Of a stretch of 51,688 nt of DNA, positions 9,803 through 17,879 are shown one piece after another. Origin of the DNA: Mesostigma viride (taxonomy: Eukaryota; Streptophyta; Mesostigmatophyceae; Mesostigmatales; Mesostigmataceae). Both the position numbers and the translations under genes were made by a program. The notes beneath the pieces were generated by a model. That model had not been told where the DNA came from and made no database searches. It saw only the letters and a list, made by a program, of their open reading frames with translations. Within the stretch, counting starts at the first letter, position 1. Each line of letters starts with the position of its first letter. Where the stretch lies: NCBI GenBank assembly GCA_009746045.1, contig RPFO01000178.1, positions 872,125 to 923,812 of the forward strand, read 5' to 3'.

Positions 9803-10840
9803 CTAGTATCGCATGGCCTTCTTGAGGATGTCGCGGCACTCGTCGATCACGTCTTGCACGACTTTGCGCGGGTCGTCCCCGTCGTCCAGGTCCCTCTTGC
9901 GCTTGATGCCCACGTCCATGAACTGGTTGGCCACGTCCACGTATCTGTCCAGCAGCTCCTGCCTGCGCTCCTGGTAGGCGGCCTTCCACTTGGCGGCCTC
10001 GGCCTCGAACCTGTCCCTCTCCTGCTCGAGGTTGAACTTGTCCTTGTCGGCCTTCCGCTCGGTGGCCAGCTCGTCCTGGAAGTGCTGCTTGGCCTGGAAC
10101 TTGAGCTCCTTGTGGATGGCGGTGACCTGGGCCTGCGCGTCCTCCACCTTGGCGGCGTGCTCCTTGTTGGCCTGCACCAGCTCCTTTTGAAGCTTTGCTG
10201 CCTCCGCTCGCTCCTGCTCCGAGACAGCGACCTTGCCCGCCAGGTCCTTCAAGAGGGCCACCTGCAGGTTGTGGTGCTGGTGGATGAGGGCCAGCTGCCT
10301 CTCCTGGTGCTCCGAGACCACCGCGAGCAGGCGGTTCTCCATCTCCTCGTCGCGCTCCTTGCCATTGTCCACGTCCTGGGCGTAGATGCCCAGTGCCAGC
10401 TCGGCCACCTTGAGGGAGTCGCCCGCGAACAGCTCAGTCGCCACCTTCATTGCCACCACGCCAAAGGAGGGGAAGCGCTGTACGGCCATTGCGAACACCA
10501 GCACCTTAGGGGCATACTGGCCAGCTACCGGGCCGCGACCCGTTACCTCTCGCAAGGTGCAGTCAACACCATTCGCCTCCAGCATGCTGATGATATCCCG
10601 GACGGCACTTGTCTCCAGCGCCCTGTCCACCAGTCGCTTGTGTTGCCTACCACTCCTCAAGAGCTTGCTTAAATTGCCCTCCCCCGTCTCCTTGTGGAAG
10701 GGGATGAGCGACTCGCACCCCTTGAACGTGCGAAACTCGTACTCATCCGCATACTCCTTGCAATCCTGTGGCAGCTCATCGAAGGGCACGAGGCCAAAGT
10801 AGTCTTGGCGGAGGGAGGGAGAGTTGCTGATGAGAGCCAT
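9803..10840 (-). CDS. KilA-N/MSV199-like protein with long coiled coil
   Basis: 345 residues from ATG at 10840, chosen because GGTATACC lies just upstream and the folded part starts there. The N-terminal 150 residues (SLRQDYFGLVPFDEL..., VAGQYAPKVLVFAMAVQRFP, SFGVVAMKVATEL) have the layout of KilA-N/MSV199-type DNA-binding domains. Residues about 160-310 form a coiled coil rich in Glu, Lys and Gln. The basic tail has KRKRDLDDGD. Such N-terminal DNA-binding plus coiled-coil proteins are common multi-copy families in giant viruses. The domain call is by overall pattern and is weaker than for the protein at 48568-49614. Confidence 0.6.
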   Translation of the reverse strand: MALISNSPSLRQDYFGLVPFDELPQDCKEYADEYEFRTFKGCESLIPFHKETGEGNLSKLLRSGRQHKRLVDRALETSAVRDIISMLEANGVDCTLREVTGRGPVAGQYAPKVLVFAMAVQRFPSFGVVAMKVATELFAGDSLKVAELALGIYAQDVDNGKERDEEMENRLLAVVSEHQERQLALIHQHHNLQVALLKDLAGKVAVSEQERAEAAKLQKELVQANKEHAAKVEDAQAQVTAIHKELKFQAKQHFQDELATERKADKDKFNLEQERDRFEAEAAKWKAAYQERRQELLDRYVDVANQFMDVGIKRKRDLDDGDDPRKVVQDVIDECRDILKKAMRY

Positions 10841-10995
10841 GGTCGTGGTATACCATACGCCCAGAAAAGTTTTGGCGATCTGTAAGCGCGCACTCTCGCG
10901 TACTAACACGTGTCAGCAATTTGCTGACTTAGTCAGGGCGTCTCCGCGGTATCACAGCGACTAAGCATTTTGCTTAGTTACGACCCAGAGACCTG

Positions 10996-11143
10996 TTGAC
11001 AACCTCGTGACAAGCACTAGCTAAGTTGACATAAATGGCAACTTAATTCTTGCGTCGCCCATTGCACTATTGACAACCGCGTATCAAGCACTGACTAACT
11101 TAACAAAATGTGCAGTTAATTCTTGCATTCCTCATTTGCGCGA
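10996..11143. repeat. Two tandem 74-bp repeats
   Basis: Two diverged copies start at 10996 and 11070. Both share ttgacaacc, then caagcact, then taattcttgc, in the same spacing. They lie upstream of the minus-strand gene ending at 10840, so they could be promoter-proximal elements or the edge of the repeat zone to the right. Confidence 0.7.
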
Positions 11144-11229
11144 GCCCATTTGCTGTCGTTGCTCGCGGCTCGCGGTCCGGCGCGGTCGTCAGGGTGGGCG
11201 GAGATAATTTACCGCGCTCGATAGGCGAG

Positions 11230-11819
11230 CGGGCCGGGTGGCGGTGGACCGGCTCGGGCGAACTGGGTCCACCGCGGTAGCGGGTGCGCGAGGGAGGGGG
11301 CGCGGCGGGGCCGGGAGGGGGGTCGACGGTTGGAACTCGGTCCCGAAGTCCGTCCACCGTGGGGGGTGGGAAAGGGCCGCGAGGGGTGATGGTTTAACTC
11401 GTCGGGCGGGAGGGCCGGGAGGGGGGTGACGGTGGACGCAGTTCGATGGACGCAGTTGAAATTTTTTTTTGGAGGGGAGGGTTTTTTTGAAAGGGGTATA
11501 CGGGTGGGTGTATGCATCATGGGGTGATGATCATGGGGTCATCATCACGGGGTGACGGAAGGGATGGCTTTCATTCCCCATAACTTTTATGCTCTTGAAA
11601 AAAAAAAGAAAAAAAGAACTGGGTCCATCGAACTGCGTCCACTTCGACTGTCGAGAACCCCTTCTGGGAGGGTCTTTTATTCCGCGGGGCCGCGAGAGGG
11701 TCGTTTGGTCGTGCGACGGTGGACGCAGTTCGGTCCGGCGATGACGCGCGGGTCGGGTTTCTCGCGGGGTGACCGGCACCGGGAAGGGGGGCGGGTGGAC
11801 CGCGTTCGTTCCGCTCCGG
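11230..11819. repeat. Intergenic zone with GTGGACGCAGTTCG inverted repeats
   Basis: No gene is supported here. A 26-27-base unit at 11431-11457 (ggtggacgcagttcgatgga, then cgcagtt) recurs inverted at 11617-11642 with one mismatch. Each copy borders a T or A run facing inward. Further partial copies lie at 11242-11274 (itself a hairpin, cggtggacc/ggtccaccg), about 11720-11735 and about 11800. Between the arms is a block of alternating atcatgggg/tcatcatcacgggg repeats (11515-11557). This could be an origin, a recombination site, a bidirectional regulatory zone or a small non-autonomous element. Confidence 0.65.
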
Positions 11820-12644
11820 TTACATGAAGATCCTTGATCGACCCCCTCTGTGCCTCGCGCACTTGTGTCCGCACCTTACGGGATTCATGCACCACCGTTT
11901 GCTCTTCCGGTTCCAATGGCTGCAGTGTCTTCTACGAATGCAGTGCTGATTCATGCACCCGTGTCCCGTGCACGCACTTCGGATAGCGGCAGGGGTCCCT
12001 GTCATTTCAACTGCTAAACCATCAGAGTCGTCCTTCACTGTCATTCCCATCCCCTTGTAGACATCCACCAGTTTCGAGTTGTTCTTTACTCTGCTCGCCT
12101 GGTGTTGAATGTCCATCGCATACCCCCACTCATCCGTCTCGTCACCGTCACGTATGGCATCTCGTACTTTCTGAGCGGTTCTCGGAAACCTGTCTATATA
12201 TTTCCACGACTCCTCCGGGGTCAAATCGAAGGTCTTAGATGGTCGCCCCCCCGTCGCGTGCAATCTAATGGTACCGCGATCCGGGTCGGGCAAGTGTTTT
12301 GCATTGACCTCGGAAGCTCGTAAAAACATGTCCTTACCTATGCGAGCAGTAGCCGCACGCTCTTCATCAAGAGCGGATGCCCCCTCTCGCGTGTGAGGAG
12401 AAGTGTAAACGTGAAATCCGTTGTAATAGATGCTACCGTCATCCTCTCTGGTGGCCAGCAATTCTGCCAGCGTGTCCGTTTCGTTACGGAGGGGTGTGTC
12501 TGGGTATTTATCGGGAAAGGGGATGACAATGTGAGTGGCACCACTTCTATTAGGTCGCATATGAAAGTGTAATGGATACTCTTGCCCGTTAAGGTGTATG
12601 GATCTTCCTGTTGGCTCTGTCCATTCCATCTTGTGACTGCTCAT
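11820..12644 (-). CDS. Unknown protein with C-terminal Cys/His cluster
   Basis: 274 residues from ATG at 12644. The first 200 residues have no recognised domain (HLNGQEYPLHFHMRPNRSGA at the start). The C-terminus is rich in Cys, His and Arg: CTGHGCMNQHCIRRRHCSHW, then CMNPVRCGHKCARHRGG, and probably binds zinc. The last part (C-S-H...K-R-W-C...C-x2-C-x2-H) resembles the N-terminal Cys/His mini motif of the protein at 14307-14834. The downstream end borders the inverted-repeat zone. Likely viral; function unknown. Confidence 0.6.
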   Translation of the reverse strand: MSSHKMEWTEPTGRSIHLNGQEYPLHFHMRPNRSGATHIVIPFPDKYPDTPLRNETDTLAELLATREDDGSIYYNGFHVYTSPHTREGASALDEERAATARIGKDMFLRASEVNAKHLPDPDRGTIRLHATGGRPSKTFDLTPEESWKYIDRFPRTAQKVRDAIRDGDETDEWGYAMDIQHQASRVKNNSKLVDVYKGMGMTVKDDSDGLAVEMTGTPAAIRSACTGHGCMNQHCIRRRHCSHWNRKSKRWCMNPVRCGHKCARHRGGRSRIFM

Positions 12645-12711
12645 AATGAAAACACGGGAAATATTTAGTCAATAACTTGTAATTACCAAACATGCAGCCA
12701 CACTTTAATGA

Positions 12712-13164
12712 CAAACAATAAGCGTTTACGATCGGCTGCGAGATAAACACCCCATCCCGTCCGTACCGCGCGTCCTCGCGTGCAGGGTCACGCTGGGGTA
12801 CTTTGCTGGCGTCATCACGTTTTACCCCAAGAACGGCAAAGGTCGGCTGGTGGGCTTCCCCGAGGACAGCGATTTCCTTTTCTTCTCTCACGAGACTCCT
12901 TCGTACGCGGTGTACATTGACGCGTCCGTCGTGCGCAACTGGACGTACTACGTCAACACCGCCGAGGGTAACACCAAGCAGACGGCGAACTGCGAGTTCA
13001 CCCGCGAGCCCTGGATGGGGGCGGGCGAAGTGCGCCTCGTCACCACTCGACAGGTCGCGGCGGGCGAGGAGCTGCTCGTGGCCACCTATGGCCCTGGGCA
13101 CCCGGTCGAGCCCTACAAGAACAACCCGGCCCTCCGTTGGGAGGTGGTGTCAGAGAGCGATTAA
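12712..13164 (+). pseudogene. SET-domain methyltransferase fragment without a start
   Basis: The frame is open from 12712 to the stop at 13164 but has no ATG; the first usable start would be GTG at 12850. The reading contains SET-domain landmarks: RVTLGYFAGVITFYPK (like the G-Y-x-G strand), NTAEGNTKQTANCEF (the N-x...N-C motif) and VRLVTTRQVAAGEELLVATYG (the I-x-x-G-E-E-L-x-x-x-Y-G end). SET proteins methylate lysines; small viral versions act on histones. The N-terminal G-x-G strand is missing, so the gene is probably broken at its 5' end. The upstream 60 bases are AT-rich and unrelated. Confidence 0.65.
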
Positions 13165-13288
13165 ATGCTCTCTGCGGACCGTGACCACTGTCACGCCAGA
13201 ATTTCATTTATTGTACGGGACCGTGCTTGTATTTTGTTCCGTGTCAAATGTGTGTTATATTATAGAACGCATTATTACCTTGCACATC

Positions 13289-14269
13289 ATGGAAAAACGC
13301 ACAAAGCGCGCAAAGAAGACAGCACCGAAGAAGATAGTCGCGAGTAAGAGAGTTACGAATAGGGTAGTTACCAAGAAACGGACAACGCGAAAACACGTCG
13401 TGAAAGCGCCCACGTTTGACACCCTTCCCGTGGAAGTTCAGGGTCAGATCCTCGGCCCTGTTTACGAAGACGGAAACAACTACGGTTTGATGTCGTTATC
13501 GAAAGCGTTTTTGCGAGAAGGGTACAACGCAGTCGTGCCAAAGGCCGTCGATGAATTCGAGCAACTAGCAAACAATTACGCCGACGCGGATCGCGAGAAA
13601 CTACTTCAAAGAATGGGAAACGTTGCAGTACAAGCCCGCGCAGGACACGGCCTCCAGACTGGCAATGACGGCATGAAGGCCTGGGAGCGATATTCTCCGA
13701 CCGCGGAAAACGACGCAAGGGCCAAGTACAATCAGGCGGCGACCGCGTTAAACAGAGGGGTGGACACCATAAGCCGCAAAATGGTGTGGGCGAATCGCGT
13801 GAGGCCTTTGCTCGAGAGTTCGGGCCATGGCGGGTTTCTGACAGACCCGCCCGCGGCGGCACTGCCACAACACAGAATGCCGACACCCTCGAGCTCGTTA
13901 CCAACGGGTGCTACTCTCTCTCAGGCGACGACGCACTGGAGGGATGCACTGGATGCGCATCACGACTTTGACAGGGCGTTCGCTAAGGAAATGCTCACTC
14001 TTGCCATCGACGAGAGAGGGGACCAGCGACGTATCGTTAACCCGATGAAAACTGACATGCCCAAAACTCCCGGATTTCCCAGCTCGACTCCGCTACAGGC
14101 GGGCATAGGACCGGAAGACCTTAAGATGAGATATTTGGGAATCGATGTCGCCTCCGCACTCATCCGAGAGCCCACCGCGCACTGGCCCGCTGTGACGCGC
14201 GCCCTCGGCTTCCAGGGGCCGTTCGAGGAAGACGATTACGTCAACGGCGAGCTCAGGGGAACTCGCTGA
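13289..14269 (+). CDS. Basic N-terminus plus F-box-like protein
   Basis: 326 residues from ATG at 13289, which starts MEKRTKRAKKTAPKK. The N-terminal 45 residues are highly basic and likely target the nucleus or bind nucleic acid. A short F-box-like segment follows (FDTLPVEVQGQILGPVYE ... MSLSKAFLREGY). The rest has no known domain. F-box proteins recruit substrates to SCF ubiquitin ligases and are common in giant viruses. The protein at 35730-36827 has the same architecture and may be a distant paralog. The F-box call rests on a short motif. Confidence 0.6.
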   Translation: MEKRTKRAKKTAPKKIVASKRVTNRVVTKKRTTRKHVVKAPTFDTLPVEVQGQILGPVYEDGNNYGLMSLSKAFLREGYNAVVPKAVDEFEQLANNYADADREKLLQRMGNVAVQARAGHGLQTGNDGMKAWERYSPTAENDARAKYNQAATALNRGVDTISRKMVWANRVRPLLESSGHGGFLTDPPAAALPQHRMPTPSSSLPTGATLSQATTHWRDALDAHHDFDRAFAKEMLTLAIDERGDQRRIVNPMKTDMPKTPGFPSSTPLQAGIGPEDLKMRYLGIDVASALIREPTAHWPAVTRALGFQGPFEEDDYVNGELRGTR

Positions 14270-14288
14270 TAGTGGGAGCACACTTACA

Positions 14289-14294
14289 AATAAA
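14289..14294 (+). terminator. AATAAA signal after the F-box-like gene
   Basis: AATAAA lies 20 bases after the stop of the 13289-14269 gene and could serve as a polyadenylation signal. It is only a hexamer match in AT-rich spacer. Confidence 0.25.
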
Positions 14295-14306
14295 AATGCG
14301 TGCAAA

Positions 14307-14834
14307 ATGTTATATGTGCCCGTTATGAAGAAACGATCAGGCAGGTGCACGGCCAGGACGACACGCGGCCCTCGGTGCCGATTTAAGCCCTTGTTCGGCT
14401 CTCTGTGTGGCGTGCATGTCCGCGCGGTAAACGCGAAGAGGCACCCCATGCGCGCGATCCGAGAAGAAGATCCTCCCATCCATTTCCCCCCCCGATGGCA
14501 CGATGATGACAGGTACGAAGAGATGATGGCGGCCGAACGCGTCACGGAACAGATCAACAGCGGATCCGATACCTCTGCATGGAACGACAACGACGCTCGT
14601 GAGCTTGCCCGTCAAGCGCCAGAGCTGAAACGTCTCATCACCGCCGACGAAGAAAGGGCGGACGAAGAAATACGACGGAACCAGGCGAACAGAGACCGAC
14701 TGCTACAACAGCGGCCGGACTTGGAGCACCAGATCGAGTCGTGGTTCTTGCACAACGATTTCGAGATCAGGAAGAAATACAACGATAAACACAAGCGGTT
14801 GCTCCTCCGCGAAGGATTCCCCGCCCCCAGGTAG
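14307..14834 (+). CDS. Small Cys/His-motif protein
   Basis: 175 residues; the start may instead be the second Met at 14325 (MKKRSGRC). The N-terminus has a compact Cys/His motif: C-T-A-R-T-T-R-G-P-R-C, then GSLCGVH. This C-x9-C-x7-C-x2-H pattern is seen in short viral and phage proteins of unknown role and probably binds zinc. The rest is helical and charged (RQAPELKRLITADEERADEE). Most likely viral, function unknown. Confidence 0.6.
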   Translation: MLYVPVMKKRSGRCTARTTRGPRCRFKPLFGSLCGVHVRAVNAKRHPMRAIREEDPPIHFPPRWHDDDRYEEMMAAERVTEQINSGSDTSAWNDNDARELARQAPELKRLITADEERADEEIRRNQANRDRLLQQRPDLEHQIESWFLHNDFEIRKKYNDKHKRLLLREGFPAPR

Positions 14835-14878
14835 ACCTCATCCACCGGGATTAGTTATCTCACGGAGAGTCATATCGC

Positions 14879-15562
14879 ATGGAGGCCCGCGTGCGGCAGT
14901 ACAACGTGCACATGAGATACGTGGCCGGTCTGGCGGGGGTCAAGCGCTACCCCCCTGTCCCCCCATCCGCCGCCAAGGAGCGGTGGACGGGCGCCTGCCA
15001 CCGCTGCGGTCAGGCGGTGACCGCGTCCCGCGCCGTGTTCAGCACCCCGGGCGTGTGGTCGTGCCCCTCGTGCGCCGTGACCCCGCTGGGCGGTGCTCGC
15101 AACCTGCTGTCCCGCACTCGCGAGCGAGCCGAGCTGTGCGGTCTGTGGGCGGCGCGCGCGCCCTCGGACAGGCCGAGGGTCGGGAAGGGGAGCGCACCGG
15201 TGCGCATCCCCAAGCCGCGCGGGGTGAACAGCCGCATGTGGGAGTACGTGAAGTCCCGCGCCGTGTCCGCGAACGCCCGCATGAAGCGGGACGGCGTGCG
15301 GCCCTGCTTCGACTCTCACGAGGTTGCCCAGATCTACGCCTGGTTCGTGGCCTCGCCGGAGTGCGCGGTGTGCGGCACGCCCTTCGCCATGGGGTTCGGG
15401 CCCAAGGAGGACGAGCTGTCCCTGGACAAGGCCGACCCGCTGGACCGCGCGTATTGCGGCAACACGCGCCTGCTCTGTCACGGCTGCAACAACGCCAAGC
15501 GGTTCGAGGACACCATGAGGCTGTACGCGCGCCTGATGGAGGCCAACCGGTGCCCCGTCTAG
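14879..15562 (+). CDS. HNH-type endonuclease
   Basis: 227 residues. There are two zinc sites. The first is CHRCG ... CPSC in the N-terminal 65 residues. The second is within the HNH fold, with C162-x2-C165 (CAVCGTPF) and C200-x2-C203 (LLCHGCNNAK). Between them is ELSLDKADPLDRAYCGNTRL, which matches the HNH pattern L-x-L-D-K-x-D and G-N-x-R-L. Such enzymes make double-strand breaks and can act as homing or recombination endonucleases. The lone gene (no intron or host ORF split by it) suggests a free-standing enzyme. An SNase-like nuclease follows 46 bases later. Confidence 0.75.
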   Translation: MEARVRQYNVHMRYVAGLAGVKRYPPVPPSAAKERWTGACHRCGQAVTASRAVFSTPGVWSCPSCAVTPLGGARNLLSRTRERAELCGLWAARAPSDRPRVGKGSAPVRIPKPRGVNSRMWEYVKSRAVSANARMKRDGVRPCFDSHEVAQIYAWFVASPECAVCGTPFAMGFGPKEDELSLDKADPLDRAYCGNTRLLCHGCNNAKRFEDTMRLYARLMEANRCPV

Positions 15563-15563
15563 T

Positions 15564-15571
15564 CTAGTATC
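15564..15571 (+). promoter_or_regulatory. CTAGTATC promoter-like motif
   Basis: CTAGTATC lies 37 bases before the start of the SNase-like gene. TAGTATC also occurs just before the starts of genes at 42704 (+) and 41793 (-). It may be a viral late-promoter or initiator element. Evidence is recurrence by eye only. Confidence 0.35.
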
Positions 15572-15607
15572 ATCCAATCAATTATCTTGCTTGCTTAGTA
15601 TAACACG

Positions 15608-16144
15608 ATGTCGTTCGCGGGATTGCTGAAGACCGTTAGCTCCGGACTGATGCCGCGGGACCGCGAGACCGCGCCCGACCTGGCTACGTTGACGAACAGC
15701 GAGGTGAAGCCCTTCTCCTTTTACGGGCTGGTGTTCAAAGAGTGCAAGGTGTGCCAGGTGTGCGACGGGGACACGGTTAAAATAATTGCGCTGAACCCCT
15801 GGACACGCCAGCCCATGAAGGTGACCGTCCGGCTGCTGGGTATCGACACGGAAGAGCTGAAGCCGTTCCGCTACGTCCCGCAGAGGGACGCTATCATACA
15901 ACGCGCGAGACTGGCCAGAAAGAGACTGCTCCAGCTGACCACCAACGTCTCGTGGGACGACCACGACGAGGGGATGAGCCAGGCGGACATACAGGAGAGA
16001 GTGGACAAAAACACGAAGATCCTGGAGCTGCGCTGTCACTCCAACGACGCGTTCGGTCGCGTGCTGGGCTGGTTGGTGGACAAGGACACCAACCTGTGCA
16101 TCAACGAGGTCATGCGAGCCGAGGGACACTGCAAGGCCCTCTAG
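15608..16144 (+). CDS. Staphylococcal nuclease-like (SNase/TNase) protein
   Basis: 178 residues. The SNase core starts at about residue 45. VCDGDTVKI holds the metal-binding Asp (D55). VRLLGIDTEE holds the equivalents of R35 (here R75), D40 (D80) and the catalytic Glu (E82 or E83). DAFGRVLGWL carries the equivalent of R87 (R151). All key residues are present, so the enzyme could be active as a Ca-dependent DNA/RNA nuclease. A 45-residue N-terminal extension has no clear signal peptide. SNase-fold nucleases occur in several giant viruses. The gene is intact and ends at the edge of the AT-rich fragment that follows. Confidence 0.85.
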   Translation: MSFAGLLKTVSSGLMPRDRETAPDLATLTNSEVKPFSFYGLVFKECKVCQVCDGDTVKIIALNPWTRQPMKVTVRLLGIDTEELKPFRYVPQRDAIIQRARLARKRLLQLTTNVSWDDHDEGMSQADIQERVDKNTKILELRCHSNDAFGRVLGWLVDKDTNLCINEVMRAEGHCKAL

Positions 16145-16370
16145 CCATACCAACAGCGCAAGACATAGAAAATGAACTTGGGTACACATTAGACAAATTA
16201 AGGCAAAAAATAGCCATTGAAAATGGTTGGGATGTCAATAATATGCCTGCTGACTGGGAATTAATAGTAGATGGTCTACATCAGATCTCAAGAGAAAAAG
16301 ATAACCCAGTTGCCTTTAAAAGCGTCGGCCAGCACCTAGTGCGCCGATCCAAAGAGCCGCCTATCAAAGA
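16145..16370 (+). other. AT-rich foreign fragment with an open frame
   Basis: Directly after the SNase stop the base composition changes to AT-rich. The frame starting at about 16145 stays open through this stretch and reads like real protein: AQDIENELGYTLDKLRQKIA, then NNMPADWELIVDGLHQI. The string does not resemble the neighbouring viral genes. It has no start of its own and ends at GC-rich sequence near 16340-16370. It looks like a captured piece of an unrelated gene. I do not recognise the family. Confidence 0.45.
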
Positions 16371-16415
16371 TCACACCGACACGACGCTGCAGACAAAAAT
16401 CCGATCCGGGCAAAT

Positions 16416-17774
16416 CTACTCGAGGGTGGCCAGGTCGACAAGGGTCAGCACCCCGTCGGGGATGGTGGGGTGCCCGCTGATCCGCGCGCCACCGCCCAGC
16501 GGCTCGGTGACGGTCACGTAGAGGCGCGCCATCTCCAGGGACCAGCGGTGGCGGTCGCACGCCAGCACCAGCCTGGTCCACTTGCGCGCGAAGATCTGGG
16601 TCACCCGGAACTCCACCATGTCGTGCACGTACCCCGGGAGCCCACGGACAGCGTGCGGGCAGCACCTGGACACCCTGGCGAACTCGGTCGCGATCTCGAC
16701 CATGAGCTGCTTGGTCAGCGTCAGGGAGGCGGTTGCGAGGCCGAGCGCCTTGACCGTCCGCATCCCCGTGGTAGCCCGCTCGTAAACCTTGTCGATGATC
16801 TCCTTCTCCTGGCTGAGTTTGTCGTACTCGTCCGCCTTCCACCCCAGCTGCATCTCCATCACCGCCGAGTCCCGCATCTCGTCCCGCAACTTCGCGTCCG
16901 TCTCCTCCAGCTTCTCCGTCAGCCTCGCGATTTCGTCGCGGCTCTCGTCAAGCCGCCCCTTGACGGCGACCAGCTCGCTGGCCAGCTGCCCGGCGTGCTT
17001 CTGAACCTCCCTCTCGGTGATGTCGTTCAGGGCCTTCTCGATGTCCGCCACCTTCTGGGCGGTCTCTCTCTCCGCCTGCTCCCGGAACCTCTGCAGCTCC
17101 TTGGTGGCGATCTCTCCCGCCCGCTGCAGCTCCAGGAGGCGCCTCTCCTCCTCCTCCTGGAGCTCCTGCTGCAGGCGCTCGACCATATCGCAACTCTCCT
17201 TCAGCTCCAGCCGCAGTACGGCGTTCTCCTCCGTCAGCTTGGATATCTCCTCCACGCGGTCGGAGATTTCGCTCACAAGCTCGTGGTTCTCCTTCACCAT
17301 CTCGAGGTGCGCGCGGTTCATGGCGACCATGCTCGCGTTGTCCTGGGCCTGCTGCTGCTTGTACACGTCGATCTGGCGCCCGAAGTCCAGTTGCTGCTCC
17401 TTCAGCTCCTTTTCTTTCTCCTTTAGCTCCTCATTGAGCCGGTCCGCGACTTCGTTGCGCTCGAACACTGGGGTGTGAGGCCTCACCCGGCAGGCCTGCT
17501 CCAGCTCCCGGAGGTCCTGGTCGGGAAGCACCCATCCGTTGTTGTGGAAGTACTTGACTAGCAGGGGGAGCTCACTCGCCAGCTCGGGGTTGTTAAGGCA
17601 CACGTGGTACGCCAGAATTGGGTGTAGCGAGTGGCCGCCCCGCCCGGCCTTCCACGAGGGGTTTCTCATACCGCGTTCCTGGAGCGCGGCATCCAGCGCC
17701 TCCCGGATTTCCTTATGCCCCGGATAGTCCATGAGGGCGTGGATGCATTTGTTGAGCCCCTTCCACCTTTCCAT
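16416..17774 (-). CDS. Coiled-coil protein with KilA-N/Bro-like N-terminus
   Basis: 452 residues if started at ATG 17774 (MERWKGLNKCIHALMD). The frame stays open upstream through 18293, but that part is the 123-bp repeat read through, so the real N-terminus may be lost. Residues 1-110 (HKEIREALDAALQERGMRNP, LPLLVKYFHNNGWVLPDQDL) are folded. Residues about 115-330 are a long coiled coil (KEKELKEQQLDFGRQIDVY onward). A C-terminal 110-residue domain (TGMRTVKALGLATASLTL; GYVHDMVEFRVTQIFARKW) is of unknown type. The N-terminal part may be a diverged KilA-N/Bro region, like the proteins at 9803 and 48568; that is tentative. Confidence 0.6.
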   Translation of the reverse strand: MERWKGLNKCIHALMDYPGHKEIREALDAALQERGMRNPSWKAGRGGHSLHPILAYHVCLNNPELASELPLLVKYFHNNGWVLPDQDLRELEQACRVRPHTPVFERNEVADRLNEELKEKEKELKEQQLDFGRQIDVYKQQQAQDNASMVAMNRAHLEMVKENHELVSEISDRVEEISKLTEENAVLRLELKESCDMVERLQQELQEEEERRLLELQRAGEIATKELQRFREQAERETAQKVADIEKALNDITEREVQKHAGQLASELVAVKGRLDESRDEIARLTEKLEETDAKLRDEMRDSAVMEMQLGWKADEYDKLSQEKEIIDKVYERATTGMRTVKALGLATASLTLTKQLMVEIATEFARVSRCCPHAVRGLPGYVHDMVEFRVTQIFARKWTRLVLACDRHRWSLEMARLYVTVTEPLGGGARISGHPTIPDGVLTLVDLATLE

Positions 17775-17879
17775 GGGGATGTATGCGTTGGGGTCGTTGA
17801 TGTTTAACTGCTGCCGGTTCTGCGTGTGCACAGGATAATAAGCGCAGTCAGGTAAAGCAGCAAAGGGAAAATTGAAGTG

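Noticed and set aside
9854-10672. A 272-codon plus-strand frame opposite the 9803-10840 gene
   Set aside because: Val/Leu/Gln-rich shadow of a coiled-coil gene without a recognisable domain.
16470-17426. A 318-codon plus-strand frame opposite the coiled-coil gene
   Set aside because: Leu/His/Gln-rich composition is a mirror of coiled-coil codons on the other strand.
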